Assembly: GCA_011947345.1 (NCBI GenBank)
Contig: JAAVTG010000038.1
Coordinates: forward strand, 62,001-126,000
Length of the DNA: 64,000 nucleotides
Source of the DNA: Phytophthora quininea
Lineage: Eukaryota > Oomycota > Peronosporomycetes > Peronosporales > Peronosporaceae
Reading direction: 5' to 3'
Shown here one piece after another: positions 1 through 9,068 of this stretch. The notes below the pieces were generated by a model that saw only the letters and a list, made by a program, of their open reading frames with translations, was not told where the DNA came from and made no database searches. The translations under genes and the position numbers were made by a program. Numbering within the stretch: the stretch's first letter is position 1; each line of letters begins with the position of its first letter.

Positions 1-784
1 GCTTGTCCAGTACGTACCCGTACGTCTTGATCGGGTCGGAGTCGCACTGTCCGAAGGTCAGGCTATAGGGTGAGAAGCGGACACCCAGACGACTCGAGTC
101 GATCACCTCGAGCATCGCGTCCAACGCTTCGAACACAATGCGAGCGCGGTTCCCAACCGAGCCACCGTAGCGGTCGGTGCGATCGTTGACTCCATCGAGC
201 AAGAACTGCTCCAGCAGATATCCATTCGCGCAGTGTAGCTCGACGCCGTCGAAGCCTGCGGCAAGCGCGTTCTTCGTTGCCACCTTGAACTCCGCGACGA
301 TTTCCGGGATTTCGTCGGTCTCCAGAGCTCGAGGCGCCACATGCGGAACGCGGCCTTGGGGCGTGGGAATCAATCGACCAGTCGTGGTGTCCATGACCGA
401 ACTCGACGACACCGGGAGCTGTCCGTCGGGCAGGTTCGTCGGGTGACTGATGCGACCAGTGTGCCAAAGTTGCAGGACGATTTTGCCGTTCTTAGCGTGC
501 ACCGCGTTGGTGACCCTTTTCCAGGCATCGATTTGCTCTTGCGAGTGGATACCGGGAGCCCCAAAGTACCCGCGAGCCTTCTCGCTGATGTCGGAAGCCT
601 CGGCAACGATCAACCCGCCATCGGTTGCGCGTTCGGAGTAGTAGGTCACAGCGATGTCGGGCTGGACACCCTTGGCACTGGCTTTGAGTCGAGTGAGTGG
701 GGCCATGACGACACGGTGCTTGAGGTGGAGAGGATCCTTCTTGCCGCTGAGGGTTACGGGCGTGAACAGCTTGGGATCGATCAT
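1..784 (-). CDS. Old yellow enzyme (NADH:flavin oxidoreductase / 12-oxophytodienoate reductase-like), 3' end outside window
   Basis: FMN-dependent ene-reductase of the OYE family, which reduces activated alkenes such as oxylipins and quinones with NAD(P)H. Read from the ATG at 784, the minus strand is open for 261 codons to the window edge. Visible family motifs are LKHRVVMAPLTRL near the N-terminus, QLWHTGRISHP, the active-site block FDGVELHCANGYLLEQF (His/Asn that contact the substrate), and DRYGGSVGNRAR. Compared with the intact copies at 45444-46655 and 49313-50524 (403 aa), about 140 C-terminal residues are missing because the window ends. The start was chosen by alignment to LFTPLTLGGK in those copies. 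The segment upstream of the ATG is repeated beside the OYE fragment at 42434-42660, so this copy or a sister seeded that fragment. No break is seen in the visible part. Confidence 0.9.
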   Translation of the reverse strand, partial: MIDPKLFTPVTLSGKKDPLHLKHRVVMAPLTRLKASAKGVQPDIAVTYYSERATDGGLIVAEASDISEKARGYFGAPGIHSQEQIDAWKRVTNAVHAKNGKIVLQLWHTGRISHPTNLPDGQLPVSSSSVMDTTTGRLIPTPQGRVPHVAPRALETDEIPEIVAEFKVATKNALAAGFDGVELHCANGYLLEQFLLDGVNDRTDRYGGSVGNRARIVFEALDAMLEVIDSSRLGVRFSPYSLTFGQCDSDPIKTYGYVLDK

Positions 785-1021
785 ATCGAACAGTGGAAGG
801 AGTTCCTTGGAACGAGGCGAATTCAGGAATGAACCCAAAGCTAACTAAAGTTTGTGTGCAAAGGATGACATGCACGGACACTGTAAACTTTAGAGCACTT
901 CTAAGTGCCAACGTTTCGCGGGGAAACGTTTGTAAACAGTGTGAATGACCGAAGTTTGTGCTCTTAGAAATACATCGACCGGCATGGCACTGATTATTAA
1001 TACATGATGATCAAACTAACT

Positions 1022-1140
1022 CGCGACAGCACAAAGCCGAGCAATCCGACGAACACTTCGTTTACATATAATATGTAGTACGTGTCCTTCTTGCAGATGT
1101 TGTCCTGCGATTGCGCGGCACTCACCACGCCTCGTGATCT
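1022..1140 (-). repeat. Dispersed repeat R, copy 1 (inverted relative to copy 2)
   Basis: Reverse complement of 14753-14880 with few mismatches; copy 2 carries an extra 9-bp duplication. Translated text around it differs in length between the copies, so this looks like a non-coding or decayed transposon piece rather than a gene. Confidence 0.7.
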
Positions 1141-1546
1141 CACATCCGACATCGATTGCGTAGGCAAGTGCTGCTGCATAGGCTTTGTGGTGTAAGGGCA
1201 GCACGAGCGTGCAGTCTGCGACGACGACCGCGTCGACCACCGATTGCATGCACCAGTTAGTACAGGTACAGAATAGCATGACGCGACTGGGTCCTTACGG
1301 ATCTCTGCAACGCAATCACCAAAGTCTGACGAGCAATTCACCACCACTCTGAAATTCGACCCCGATCCTGTTCGCCATGGGGAAAATCGCACTCTGTGTC
1401 CTCCCGATGGTGCGTGGTTGAGCGACACGGTCATTTTCAGCTATGGTCCGCCGCGACCTGGAACTAGGAAGCGTGTCAGCTTCATCCCTCGAGACGGCCG
1501 CGATGCGCTACCACAACCGCATCGAACGACTGAGAGATTTGGGGCC

Positions 1547-1602
1547 TCCTGGTGGTCCAGTGGGTTGTGTACACAACTCACGAAGTTCATCCCTCCAGTT
1601 GG
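1547..1602 (+). repeat. Dispersed repeat D2, copy 1
   Basis: About 56 bp matching 15176-15231 with three mismatches, same orientation. In copy 2 this block is followed within about 25 bp by the block that here lies on the far side of the Ngaro element (9121-9159). The two halves therefore belong to one older repeat interrupted at this locus. Confidence 0.7.
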
Positions 1603-1681
1603 GGATCGAGTCCGTGTGGGGGCTGCCGGGCCGAGGGCCTACAGAAAACATCCAGAAGAAAGGAAATGATGAACTTCGCAT

Positions 1682-1843
1682 GTGGTCGCTTAAGTACGAC
1701 TGAAATGAGTGGATGAAGCTTGGGTTTCCGAACCGAGACGGAACGGAGAATCCAGCCATTCGCCGTTCGTCTCGTCAGAACTCAGAGCTCCCGACGCCGT
1801 CAGCTCAGAGCCAGAAGACGCAGCCAGGCTGCCAGAAGAAATT
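1682..1843 (+). repeat. A1, left split direct repeat of Ngaro element 1
   Basis: 162 bp, matching 8731-8892 base for base as far as I can read. The match starts at GTGGTCGCTTAAG and stops at GAAGAAATT, after which the two copies diverge. It should contain the element's promoter or leader, since the Gag start lies 59 bp downstream. Confidence 0.93.
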
Positions 1844-1901
1844 ATGGCCGCCATCGCCAGCCAGCCGTTCCCCCAGCTAAGAATCCCCGCGTCTCGTCAC
1901 G

Positions 1902-4079
1902 ATGGACTCCGGCCTGGCCGGACGCACTGTGCGACTCGAGGTGCCCGACGAACTCCGCGGGGAGTGGGAAGGCCCTGTCTACGCGACTCTCGGTCGCCGT
2001 CCCAAGCTTCTGCAGGCGGATGACTCGGGCCCCTTCGTCGCGGAAGAGGACGGGGTACGCCGTCCTGCCTGGCAGGCGACGCTGACGATTCTCCGCTCCG
2101 GTCAGCGCCGGGAGGACCTCCCGGCTGCCCTTCAAGAGCATGTTGACGTTCAGTACTGGATCCCGCACTGGCGCCTGACGCAGGCCGACCGAAGCCTGAC
2201 CGACGAGCTCGAGGAGCGTCCGTTACTGTCGGTCTTTCGCTTCGTGCGTTCCCGCGTCTACTACGTTGCCTCTCCCGACTGCGATACCAAGTTTATCCGG
2301 CACACGTCCGACGTACCGGTTCTCGGCCAAGTGCTCAGTTATTCCAGTGCCTCCAGGATGGCGTTAGTGGACAACATCAATCTCTTGCTGGAGCCAAACT
2401 CCGGCTTTGTGTGCCGAGTGGCTCTTCGGGACTACGCGAACCGGCCTCGCCAAGTAGTGGTCATGTCACTTGAGGATGTCCGATCCAATCATATCTCGCA
2501 GCTGGAGTTCATCTTGGGCTACTGCCCGCGCAACCAGGACGCTGAGAACCCCTCTGACTTCCATCGGATCTGGTCTACGATATCATTCGCCGGGGCATCT
2601 GATTCCACGGCTGTACGCGCTCGCCTTGCTGCAGCTTTCCAACCGCCAGGCGGTGGCTCAAGGTCCACAGTGGATCTAGGCCAACAGGCAGTTGCATATA
2701 TTTCTCCCCGTGGTGAGAAGACTGCCGCCGTTCCAGTCAACTTCGTCCTGCGACTCACATCACCACCGCCATACGATGACACCGCACCCGCCGACGAGCC
2801 AGCCCCCGTTCTCCCTCTGCTGGTTCGGGAGGACGCCATCCTCACTCCGGCTGACCGATTCACTGCTCCCGGCGTAACCCATGGGGTGGACGACACCGCG
2901 CAACTGGCAACAGCAACTGGCACTCCTGGTCCTGGACCGGATTCCGGGACGGCCCCGCGGCCCATGCTGGTGACCACGACGCCCACTGATGCGACGGCAA
3001 CCATGTTGGCGGCATTGATGGAACAACAGCGGCTTGCCTCCGCGACCACGGCGGCCTTAGCCCGCCAAGTGGCCGCTTTGACCTCTCTCGTTCGCGATCA
3101 GCGTCAGGCGCTGAGGACGCGTGGGGACGCACCTACTGAGGGCCAGGACCCTCCTCGAGCCCCCACAGCCCATGGCGATGGTGGTGACGATGTGGGTGAC
3201 CCTCCCCGTTCACCGCGGGGTTATCTGAACGCGCGAGGACTGCATCTGCGCTCACCCTCGCCACGGGCCGACCGCCACCTAGCTGACACCCGCGCTGACT
3301 CGACTCGGGCCAGGTCCCGATCTCCCTGCCACCGAGAGCCGCGCGCAAGGAGTCAGACTCGACCACGGCGTTCAAGATCTCGTACCCGCCGTTCTCGCTC
3401 ACGGTCTCCTGCGCGCCGGAGACGCCGTCACTCCCTATCCCGATCTCGCCCTCGGGGTCGGACCCACGACTCGTTCCAACGCTCTCGCTCCCGATCCCGG
3501 GACCGGTCGCCTCGAGGTTACCGCCCAAGTGGCTCCAACGTTTTCCGCCCGTCCGAGAACGAGGCCATTGTCCACGACATCGTGCGCGTTGGCCCTCGAA
3601 TGCTCAATCCAGATACAGGTAATGATGATTTCCCTCGTTTCACTAACATGTCGGTGCACGACAGGGCCTGCTTCATGCTCCAACATGAGCGCTTCCGGGG
3701 TCGGTACCGTGCAACGAAAGTAGCGATCAAGATGCTCTATGCTGTGAACTTCGGAAGCCGACCATTCGACCACTTCCTGTCCTCTGAGGACCCCGTTTCG
3801 TTCTACCAGGACCGCTCGATCGTCCACGACGAGGCTCAGTGGAGCGGGCCTGAGCCCAGTCCATGCTTCCAGATCCGCCGGGCGGATCAGCTCCATCACG
3901 TGCTGCACGTGATCCAGGAGGCGGCAACCGAGTGGTACCCGTCCGATCTCGCGGTGGTGTTCCGCTCTGTCCACGGGGATGCCCTTCACGCGGTGCCTCA
4001 ACGGTCGCCTCCCAAGTGGTGCACGCGAGGTGCAATCTTTACCAAGCCGTGTTTGGCGAATTGTTCAACGACATCCTGA
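1902..4079 (+). CDS. Gag-like ORF1 of Ngaro element 1, with SR-rich domain
   Basis: 725 codons in one frame. Residues 1-330 form an acidic-to-neutral domain I do not recognise. After a Pro/Thr/Ala-rich linker, residues about 425-545 are Arg/Ser-rich with many RSRS and SRSR dipeptide runs, as in SR splicing factors, and probably bind RNA. A conserved-looking block follows (HDRACFMLQHERFRGRY). The protein-like text continues in other frames after about 3990 (VVHARCNLYQAVFGELF, then HYAGMAASMILSAS) and returns to a CCCH-type zinc knuckle at 4380-4425. The natural Gag therefore probably runs to about 4500 and is broken by two or three single-base shifts. The equivalent CCCH finger ends Gag in elements 2 and 3. 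Confidence 0.75.
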   Translation: MDSGLAGRTVRLEVPDELRGEWEGPVYATLGRRPKLLQADDSGPFVAEEDGVRRPAWQATLTILRSGQRREDLPAALQEHVDVQYWIPHWRLTQADRSLTDELEERPLLSVFRFVRSRVYYVASPDCDTKFIRHTSDVPVLGQVLSYSSASRMALVDNINLLLEPNSGFVCRVALRDYANRPRQVVVMSLEDVRSNHISQLEFILGYCPRNQDAENPSDFHRIWSTISFAGASDSTAVRARLAAAFQPPGGGSRSTVDLGQQAVAYISPRGEKTAAVPVNFVLRLTSPPPYDDTAPADEPAPVLPLLVREDAILTPADRFTAPGVTHGVDDTAQLATATGTPGPGPDSGTAPRPMLVTTTPTDATATMLAALMEQQRLASATTAALARQVAALTSLVRDQRQALRTRGDAPTEGQDPPRAPTAHGDGGDDVGDPPRSPRGYLNARGLHLRSPSPRADRHLADTRADSTRARSRSPCHREPRARSQTRPRRSRSRTRRSRSRSPARRRRRHSLSRSRPRGRTHDSFQRSRSRSRDRSPRGYRPSGSNVFRPSENEAIVHDIVRVGPRMLNPDTGNDDFPRFTNMSVHDRACFMLQHERFRGRYRATKVAIKMLYAVNFGSRPFDHFLSSEDPVSFYQDRSIVHDEAQWSGPEPSPCFQIRRADQLHHVLHVIQEAATEWYPSDLAVVFRSVHGDALHAVPQRSPPKWCTRGAIFTKPCLANCSTTS

Positions 4080-4356
4080 ATGGGGTGGACAGTCGCGACC
4101 TCAACCACCGCGCGGGCCGCATGCTTCGCAGCGATTCCCCGGCACACCAGCGTTACGTTGGCCGCGTACTCAACGACGTCGTGCTCCAAGCAGTTTTCCA
4201 CCCCTCGGGCCCTGGGCCACTACGCCGGGATGGCCGCTTCGATGATCCTGTCCGCATCCACGACCGGCAGCCGGCCCGTCCGCGTCGACCTGCTGGTAGT
4301 GGGCAACGCACTGCGCGGACCATTATCCCGCCAGCTATCCGGGATCAGATCCCCTT

Positions 4357-7300
4357 GTGCACGGGACCCAAGTTTGTGTGCGATACCAGGCGGCTACCGA
4401 TTGCTCGTTCCCTCGCTGTCCGCATGTCCACCGGCTGCACAACCTCCCGCCGGATGTGCTACAATGGGTCGCTCGCAACCACGGTGAGCTCAAGGGTGGC
4501 CACCCGCAACACATGAAGCTACGGGGTGGTCTGTCCCAGGTTCTGCGTCCTGCCGGAATTAATACGAACCAGGTTTACAATCAACCTCCCGTGCATTCAT
4601 CGGTGCCTGGCACCTCTTCACTCGCCGTTGAGCGTCCCGTGATAACCAACGCCTGGCTCTCTGAGAGCCCAGTGCCTGGCACGCGCCTCAAGGCAGAAGC
4701 ACTCGGCGCCTGTCCAGCGCCGACTGCAGCATTTAACGCTTGGCTCTCTGAGAGCCCAGTGCCTAGCACGCGCCTCCAGGCAAGTACACTCGGCTCCCGT
4801 CCAGCGACGACTTCGACGTCAGACGCCTGGCTCTCTGAGAGCCCAGTGCCTGGCACAGATCTCACGGCGAGTCCACACGGCGCCCGTCCAGCGACGTCTC
4901 CGGCGTCTAACGCCTGGCTCTCTGAGAGCCCAGTGCCTGGCACGAGCCCCATGGCATCCATCGCGTCGGACGTTGATGCCGGCGGCAAAGCACCGATCCC
5001 CTCCGTTGTTGTTGTTGCTTTCGACGGTGGTCATCGAATCGACACTGGTCGCTCGGCATATGGATGGTGCGTGTGGACAGTCACCCACGTTCTCCTCCAC
5101 TGGGAAGCTCGCACATTTGCCGTTCCCGACACGAGCAATGTGATGGAGGCCCAGGGCCTCCTCCAATGTCTCCGTTGGGTGCATGCCCATTCCAGCGTTA
5201 CCGCGGCCCACGTTTTCGGCGACTCCAGAGTGATTGTTCACCAGGCACTTTCGCTGTACTCGTGCTCGTCATCAAGACTCCGGCCGTGGGTGGCCGCAAT
5301 TCGATCCCTGGGGGCAGCCATGCCCCTCATTTACCTGCGTCACCTCGGCCGCGAGTTCAATGGCGCGGCTGATGCACTCTGCAACTGGGTGATGGACAGC
5401 ATCCCACCCATGACGGACCATACCGTTCATGGTCATCACTGGCCGTGCTCAATGGAGTATCACCCGGCTCTGAGCCCCGCGGCGGCATTCGGTCCGCTCA
5501 ACCCATACCCGTACGCCCAGGACGTGCGCGCACATTTGACTGCGGCCTGGTCGCTCGTGATGACGGAGCTGGCCACGGTGGCTCATACGATCCGCGCAAG
5601 ATTTACGCCGCCAGTGACGGACGGGCCTCAGCACAGTGCTGTCCCCAGTACACGGTCCCCATGGCGTGTCATGACGAGGGCCAGGACGCTTCCGTCCGAA
5701 TTCGAGACACCGACATCGCGATCAGCCATGGTGGGCGGGCACGCGCGGTGCGTCCCAGCGGACGTGTTCATGCGCCTCCAGGAGACCGCCACCCGCTTCA
5801 AGATCCCGTTCCCCGTCAACGACGTTTTCCTCGCCGCGGGTCCTGGACCCCTACAGATTCCTCTCGTGGACGCAACCGTCCTGGACGGCTTCATCAATGG
5901 TACCCCACTCGGTATTGCAGGCACACTGGCCCTGTTCAGGGGTCAAACCCCGGGCGACAGTCGCCCCAACAAGAATTTACGACCGTGGTTGTACCGGGCC
6001 CATTTAGCCTCGTACCCCCATCTCGACTTACTCTGTGACATAGCGCAGCGCGGGCTCGTTCCCCCATGGCGGGATCCGGTGGGCCGTCTCGGAGCACGGC
6101 CTGTTCCAGAGAATTATGTCGGAGCTGAAGTTGGGGCTTCAATTGTTGTGGACAAACTAATGGCGGACTATTACAAAGGGCGCTGTATTATCGCTTCCAT
6201 GGATATTCTCACGCGAGACGAGAAGTTCCACTCTAGCTCTTTCGCCTTGGTTCCCAAGAAGGACGCCCCGCTTCATTTAGATGGGCGGATTATTCATGAT
6301 CTCTCTGCTCCCCAGGGACGCTCCGTCAACGACTTGACCGACACGGATGCCTCTCCGGACGCTAGATGGGAACTTTTCATGCGCATCGCGCGCCGCGTAC
6401 GGGACCTCTGGCGTCGTTATCCGGGGCGAGCAATATATGCCATGGTCGCTGACATCGCTGAGGCCTTCAAGCACGTTCCAGTCCATGCCCGCCACGCCTC
6501 AGCTTTTGGGGGAAACTACCGCGATCGTCCCATGGCATCGTATCCGGCTTGGCCGTCTTCGGTTGGACTTCTTCACCAGGATTCTTCGCTGTCTTTGGAA
6601 AGGCGGTCAGACATTACCAACGAACGGGAGCTTCATATATCCTCGGTGACCTGGAGCCATTCTGGATCTTCCAGTGGGTGGACGATATCGTCCTCGTCGA
6701 AGTCGACATTGACGATCGCCTCCTGAAGGCAGAGAAGCGTCTCAGAGACGGCATCAAACTCGTGTTTGGTTCAGATGGCTGGCATGAAGGAAAGTTCACG
6801 ACCTGGTCGCAGACGTTCCACGCAGTCGGCATTGACTGGGACATACCCGAGCAAATGGTATCCATACCACAACGAAAGATCGACAAACTCCACAGGGTGG
6901 TCTCTGAGACGATATCCAAGAAGTTCGTATCAATGAAGGAACTAGACAGTCTAGTCGGCGTACTTCGCCATGTGATCAGTTTTATCCCGGCCACAAGGCC
7001 ATTCATCCAACGCCTCGTAGCAGTGCAAACCCGTTGCCGCAGAGGACACAAGGCAGGAGTGGCAATGACGGAATTCCTTCGGAAGGATCTAGCGTGGTGG
7101 AGAGACCTGGTCTTCGAGAACGAGTTCGTCGGCATTCCGATGAGACTCTACGAGTACAAGCCAGCCGCCGATGAGATCTGGCTGTTGGAGTCTGGGAGCT
7201 GCGGCATCCTAATTACCAGTATGGTTCTCAGAGAACGCGTGCTGCTGCCATTCACCCGCCCGGTAAACCGCGACACTGAGGTTGCTCGGGGACTAGTACG

Positions 7301-7970
7301 AGTCACCACCGTGTGGGGGCCCAAGTTGGAAGGGACAGACGCCTGGCGCCACATCATGATCCACAGCGAATGCAGATGGATTACTCGAGTAGTAGACAAG
7401 ATGAACTGCCGATCCCCAGAGGGACAAGACAGTTTGCGCCAGTGCGCCTTGAACCAGACCAAGTATCGGTTGCACTTCTCGACGCACACTTTTAGCTGGA
7501 GCATGGGGCGGACCCCGAAGTGTGATGTGCACACGGATACTGACTCCACGTGTGATATTCAGGGAGACGGAACCGGATCGAGGAGAAGACAAGGCAACTC
7601 AAACGAGCAGCAGTTGCAGATGGGACCCTGGGTCGCTACGCCAAGAGCTTCAAGTACTGGGAGACGTTCTGCAACGACTTCAACTTCCCGGTGTGGATTG
7701 ACGAACTGCCCAGGGCACAACAAGCACGGATGGTCGGACTATTCGCCGGACTGTGTGCCTCTGAGGGACACAACAGAGCCAAGGTCGGCAACAAGTACCA
7801 GACCTTCGACGGGAAAATGGCAGCGGTGGCATTCGCACACAAGGCAGTTCGGAACGCCAGGCTCGATTACCGCGATCCGGAATTTGAGCTCATCGCTCAA
7901 GGTTACAAACGCACGAACAGCCAAGTGGACAGGAAGCAGCCAGTTACTACACCGATGCTGCGCGAAATGA
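4357..7970 (+). CDS. Pol of Ngaro element 1: zinc knuckle, 29-aa repeats, RNase H, reverse transcriptase, degenerate second RNase H (one frameshift)
   Basis: Frame 1 runs 4357-6726. In order it holds the end of Gag (CCCH knuckle), four tandem 29-residue repeats carrying NAWLSESPVPGT (4648-4995), and a type I RNase H-like domain at about 5004-5400. The RNase H blocks are DGG, NVMEAQGLL, FGDSRVIV and REFNGAADAL, matching the D-E-D-D positions. The RT follows, with motif A MVADIAEAF near 6455. At the G-run 6508-6512 the frame shifts and continues at 6549-7970 with AVFGWTSSPGFF and the catalytic VDDIVLVE (about 6680). The region after RT aligns in order with a DIRS-type RNase H, but Glu appears where Asp is expected (WLLESGSCGIL, IHSECRW). 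The downstream part overlaps YR in another frame. Confidence 0.8.
4648..4995 (+). repeat. Four tandem 87-bp repeats inside Pol of Ngaro element 1
   Basis: Repeat starts at 4648, 4735, 4822 and 4909, exactly 87 bp apart, each encoding 29 residues that begin NAWLSESPVPGT or a close variant. The first 36 bp of each unit are nearly invariant while the rest varies. A fifth partial VPGT-containing unit precedes them. The length is in frame, consistent with a low-complexity hinge between Gag and the RNase H domain. Confidence 0.95.
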
Positions 7971-8752
7971 AGGAGCTGGTAAAGCTGACGGAACCGCAAG
8001 ACCGGCTCCTCTGGGGGTCGATGGTTCTAGGCTTCTTCTTCCTGGACAGAAGCTCAGAGCTTTGGGGTCCCGTGACCATCGACAAGTCGGTCGGAACCGA
8101 CAGGATACACTGTGTAAAGGCCCGAAACGTGATTCTGCGAGACAAGCACGGCAAGCAGGTTGGCCCAGAGGCCACGAGCGCTCACTCGGTCGAAGTGTTG
8201 TTCGAATCCCACAAGGGAGACAGAATCGGGCAAGGCGCAGCGATCAGACACTACAGAACCGGCGACTCAGCACTGTGTCCCGTCAAGGCAGCCCAGGCCT
8301 GCCTGACAGTGCGTGGAAGATGGTTAGCTAAGAAGGTGGCCCTGGGCCCTTACCTCACTTCGATATCAAGGAAGGAGACAATCAAGAAGACAAGGGTCGC
8401 AAGTCTCATCAAGACAGCGGCTAGGAATATGGGACTGCCCCCGAAGGAGTACTCCTGTCACTCGCTCCGTATCGGAGGCGCCTGCGCGCTACTGGCCGCC
8501 GGCAAAAGTGACCTGGTCATTCGCCTCATGGGAAGATGGGCAAGCTGGTGCTTCACAGTGTACACCAGGCTCCGTCCTGGGATGGCCCGCGACGCGGCAA
8601 GCAGCATGATCAAGGCCTCGACATGGGAACTACACGAGCCAAGCCTCATGCAGCTCGAGGGGAACCAGCGAGTCTTACTCAAGCTAATCAAGCCTACTTG
8701 CCCCATTCGCAGTGAGTCCGACGGAGGAAAGTGGTCGCTTAAGTACGACTGA
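7562..8752 (+). CDS. Tyrosine recombinase (YR) of Ngaro element 1
   Basis: Integrates the circular DNA intermediate. An ATG lies at 7691, but YR-like text in the same frame begins upstream (RQLKRAAVADGTLGRYAKSF, from about 7590), so the real start is uncertain and may be reached from Pol. Catalytic positions are visible: Arg I in FFLDRSSELWG, a Lys in ESHKGDR, box II HSLRIGGACALL (about 8460), GRWASW, and the nucleophile Tyr in FTVYTR (about 8563). The stop at 8750-8752 lies inside A2, so the C-terminus is encoded by B1 and the start of A2. The frame is intact from 7562. Confidence 0.9.
   Translation, partial: GRRNRIEEKTRQLKRAAVADGTLGRYAKSFKYWETFCNDFNFPVWIDELPRAQQARMVGLFAGLCASEGHNRAKVGNKYQTFDGKMAAVAFAHKAVRNARLDYRDPEFELIAQGYKRTNSQVDRKQPVTTPMLREMKELVKLTEPQDRLLWGSMVLGFFFLDRSSELWGPVTIDKSVGTDRIHCVKARNVILRDKHGKQVGPEATSAHSVEVLFESHKGDRIGQGAAIRHYRTGDSALCPVKAAQACLTVRGRWLAKKVALGPYLTSISRKETIKKTRVASLIKTAARNMGLPPKEYSCHSLRIGGACALLAAGKSDLVIRLMGRWASWCFTVYTRLRPGMARDAASSMIKASTWELHEPSLMQLEGNQRVLLKLIKPTCPIRSESDGGKWSLKYD
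8661..8730 (+). repeat. B1 split direct repeat of Ngaro element 1
   Basis: 70 bp matching 8999-9068; it abuts A2 with no intervening base and encodes the C-terminal tail of the recombinase. Confidence 0.93.
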
Positions 8753-8892
8753 AATGAGTGGATGAAGCTTGGGTTTCCGAACCGAGACGGAACGGAGAAT
8801 CCAGCCATTCGCCGTTCGTCTCGTCAGAACTCAGAGCTCCCGACGCCGTCAGCTCAGAGCCAGAAGACGCAGCCAGGCTGCCAGAAGAAATT
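8731..8892 (+). repeat. A2 split direct repeat of Ngaro element 1
   Basis: 162 bp, the internal copy of 1682-1843. It contains the recombinase stop codon near its left end. Confidence 0.93.
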
Positions 8893-8998
8893 TTTTTCTT
8901 GTCTTCCAAAGACTTGATTAGCGGTTCAAGTAGGAGGTCCCTCTAGGACGGGTTTTCACCCTCATAAGGTTTTGTCCCGTGGGAGGACCTAGTAGTTA
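8893..8998 (+). promoter_or_regulatory. Spacer of Ngaro element 1 with a potential hairpin
   Basis: It lies between A2 and B2. AGGTCC (8934-8939) and ACGGG (8947-8951) can pair with CCCGT and AGGACCT further right (8977-8992) across a loop of about 25 nt. The position suits 3' RNA processing or a recombination site, but that is inference. Confidence 0.4.
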
Positions 8999-9068
8999 GG
9001 AACCAGCGAGTCTTACTCAAGCTAATCAAGCCTACTTGCCCCATTCGCAGTGAGTCCGACGGAGGAAA
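8999..9068 (+). repeat. B2, right split direct repeat of Ngaro element 1
   Basis: 70 bp identical as read to 8661-8730; the match ends at GGAGGAAA and marks the right end of the element. Confidence 0.93.

Larger units (their letters stand above)
785..1681. other. Intergenic, repeat-rich; no convincing gene
   Basis: Upstream of the OYE gene. It holds two segments repeated near 14.75-15.2 kb (1022-1140 and 1547-1602, listed separately). A short block near 866-895 recurs near 14937-14966. A minus-strand open stretch (about 1000-1430) shows Cys-rich protein-like text in two different frames, as expected of a broken gene, but I do not recognise it. The right end abuts the left repeat of the Ngaro element. 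Confidence 0.5.
1682..9068 (+). mobile_element. Ngaro/PAT-type tyrosine-recombinase retrotransposon (element 1)
   Basis: A complete element of 7387 bp. The structure is A1 (1682-1843), coding region, B1 (8661-8730), A2 (8731-8892), a 106-bp spacer, B2 (8999-9068). A1/A2 are 162 bp each and B1/B2 70 bp each; B1 abuts A2 exactly. This split-direct-repeat layout is diagnostic of the Ngaro/PAT branch of DIRS-like elements, which replicate through a circular intermediate and integrate with a tyrosine recombinase, leaving no target duplication. Coding order is Gag, RNase H, RT with a degenerate RNase H, then YR. The near identity of the repeat pairs implies recent activity, yet several frame breaks are present. 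Confidence 0.93.

Noticed and set aside
2519..3049. Open frames antisense to Gag and Pol of Ngaro element 1
   Set aside because: They lie opposite well-supported element genes and have no recognisable domains.
4648..4995. Regular 87-bp repeats resembling an array
   Set aside because: They are in-frame coding repeats without unique spacers of constant length, so not CRISPR; the organism is a eukaryote.
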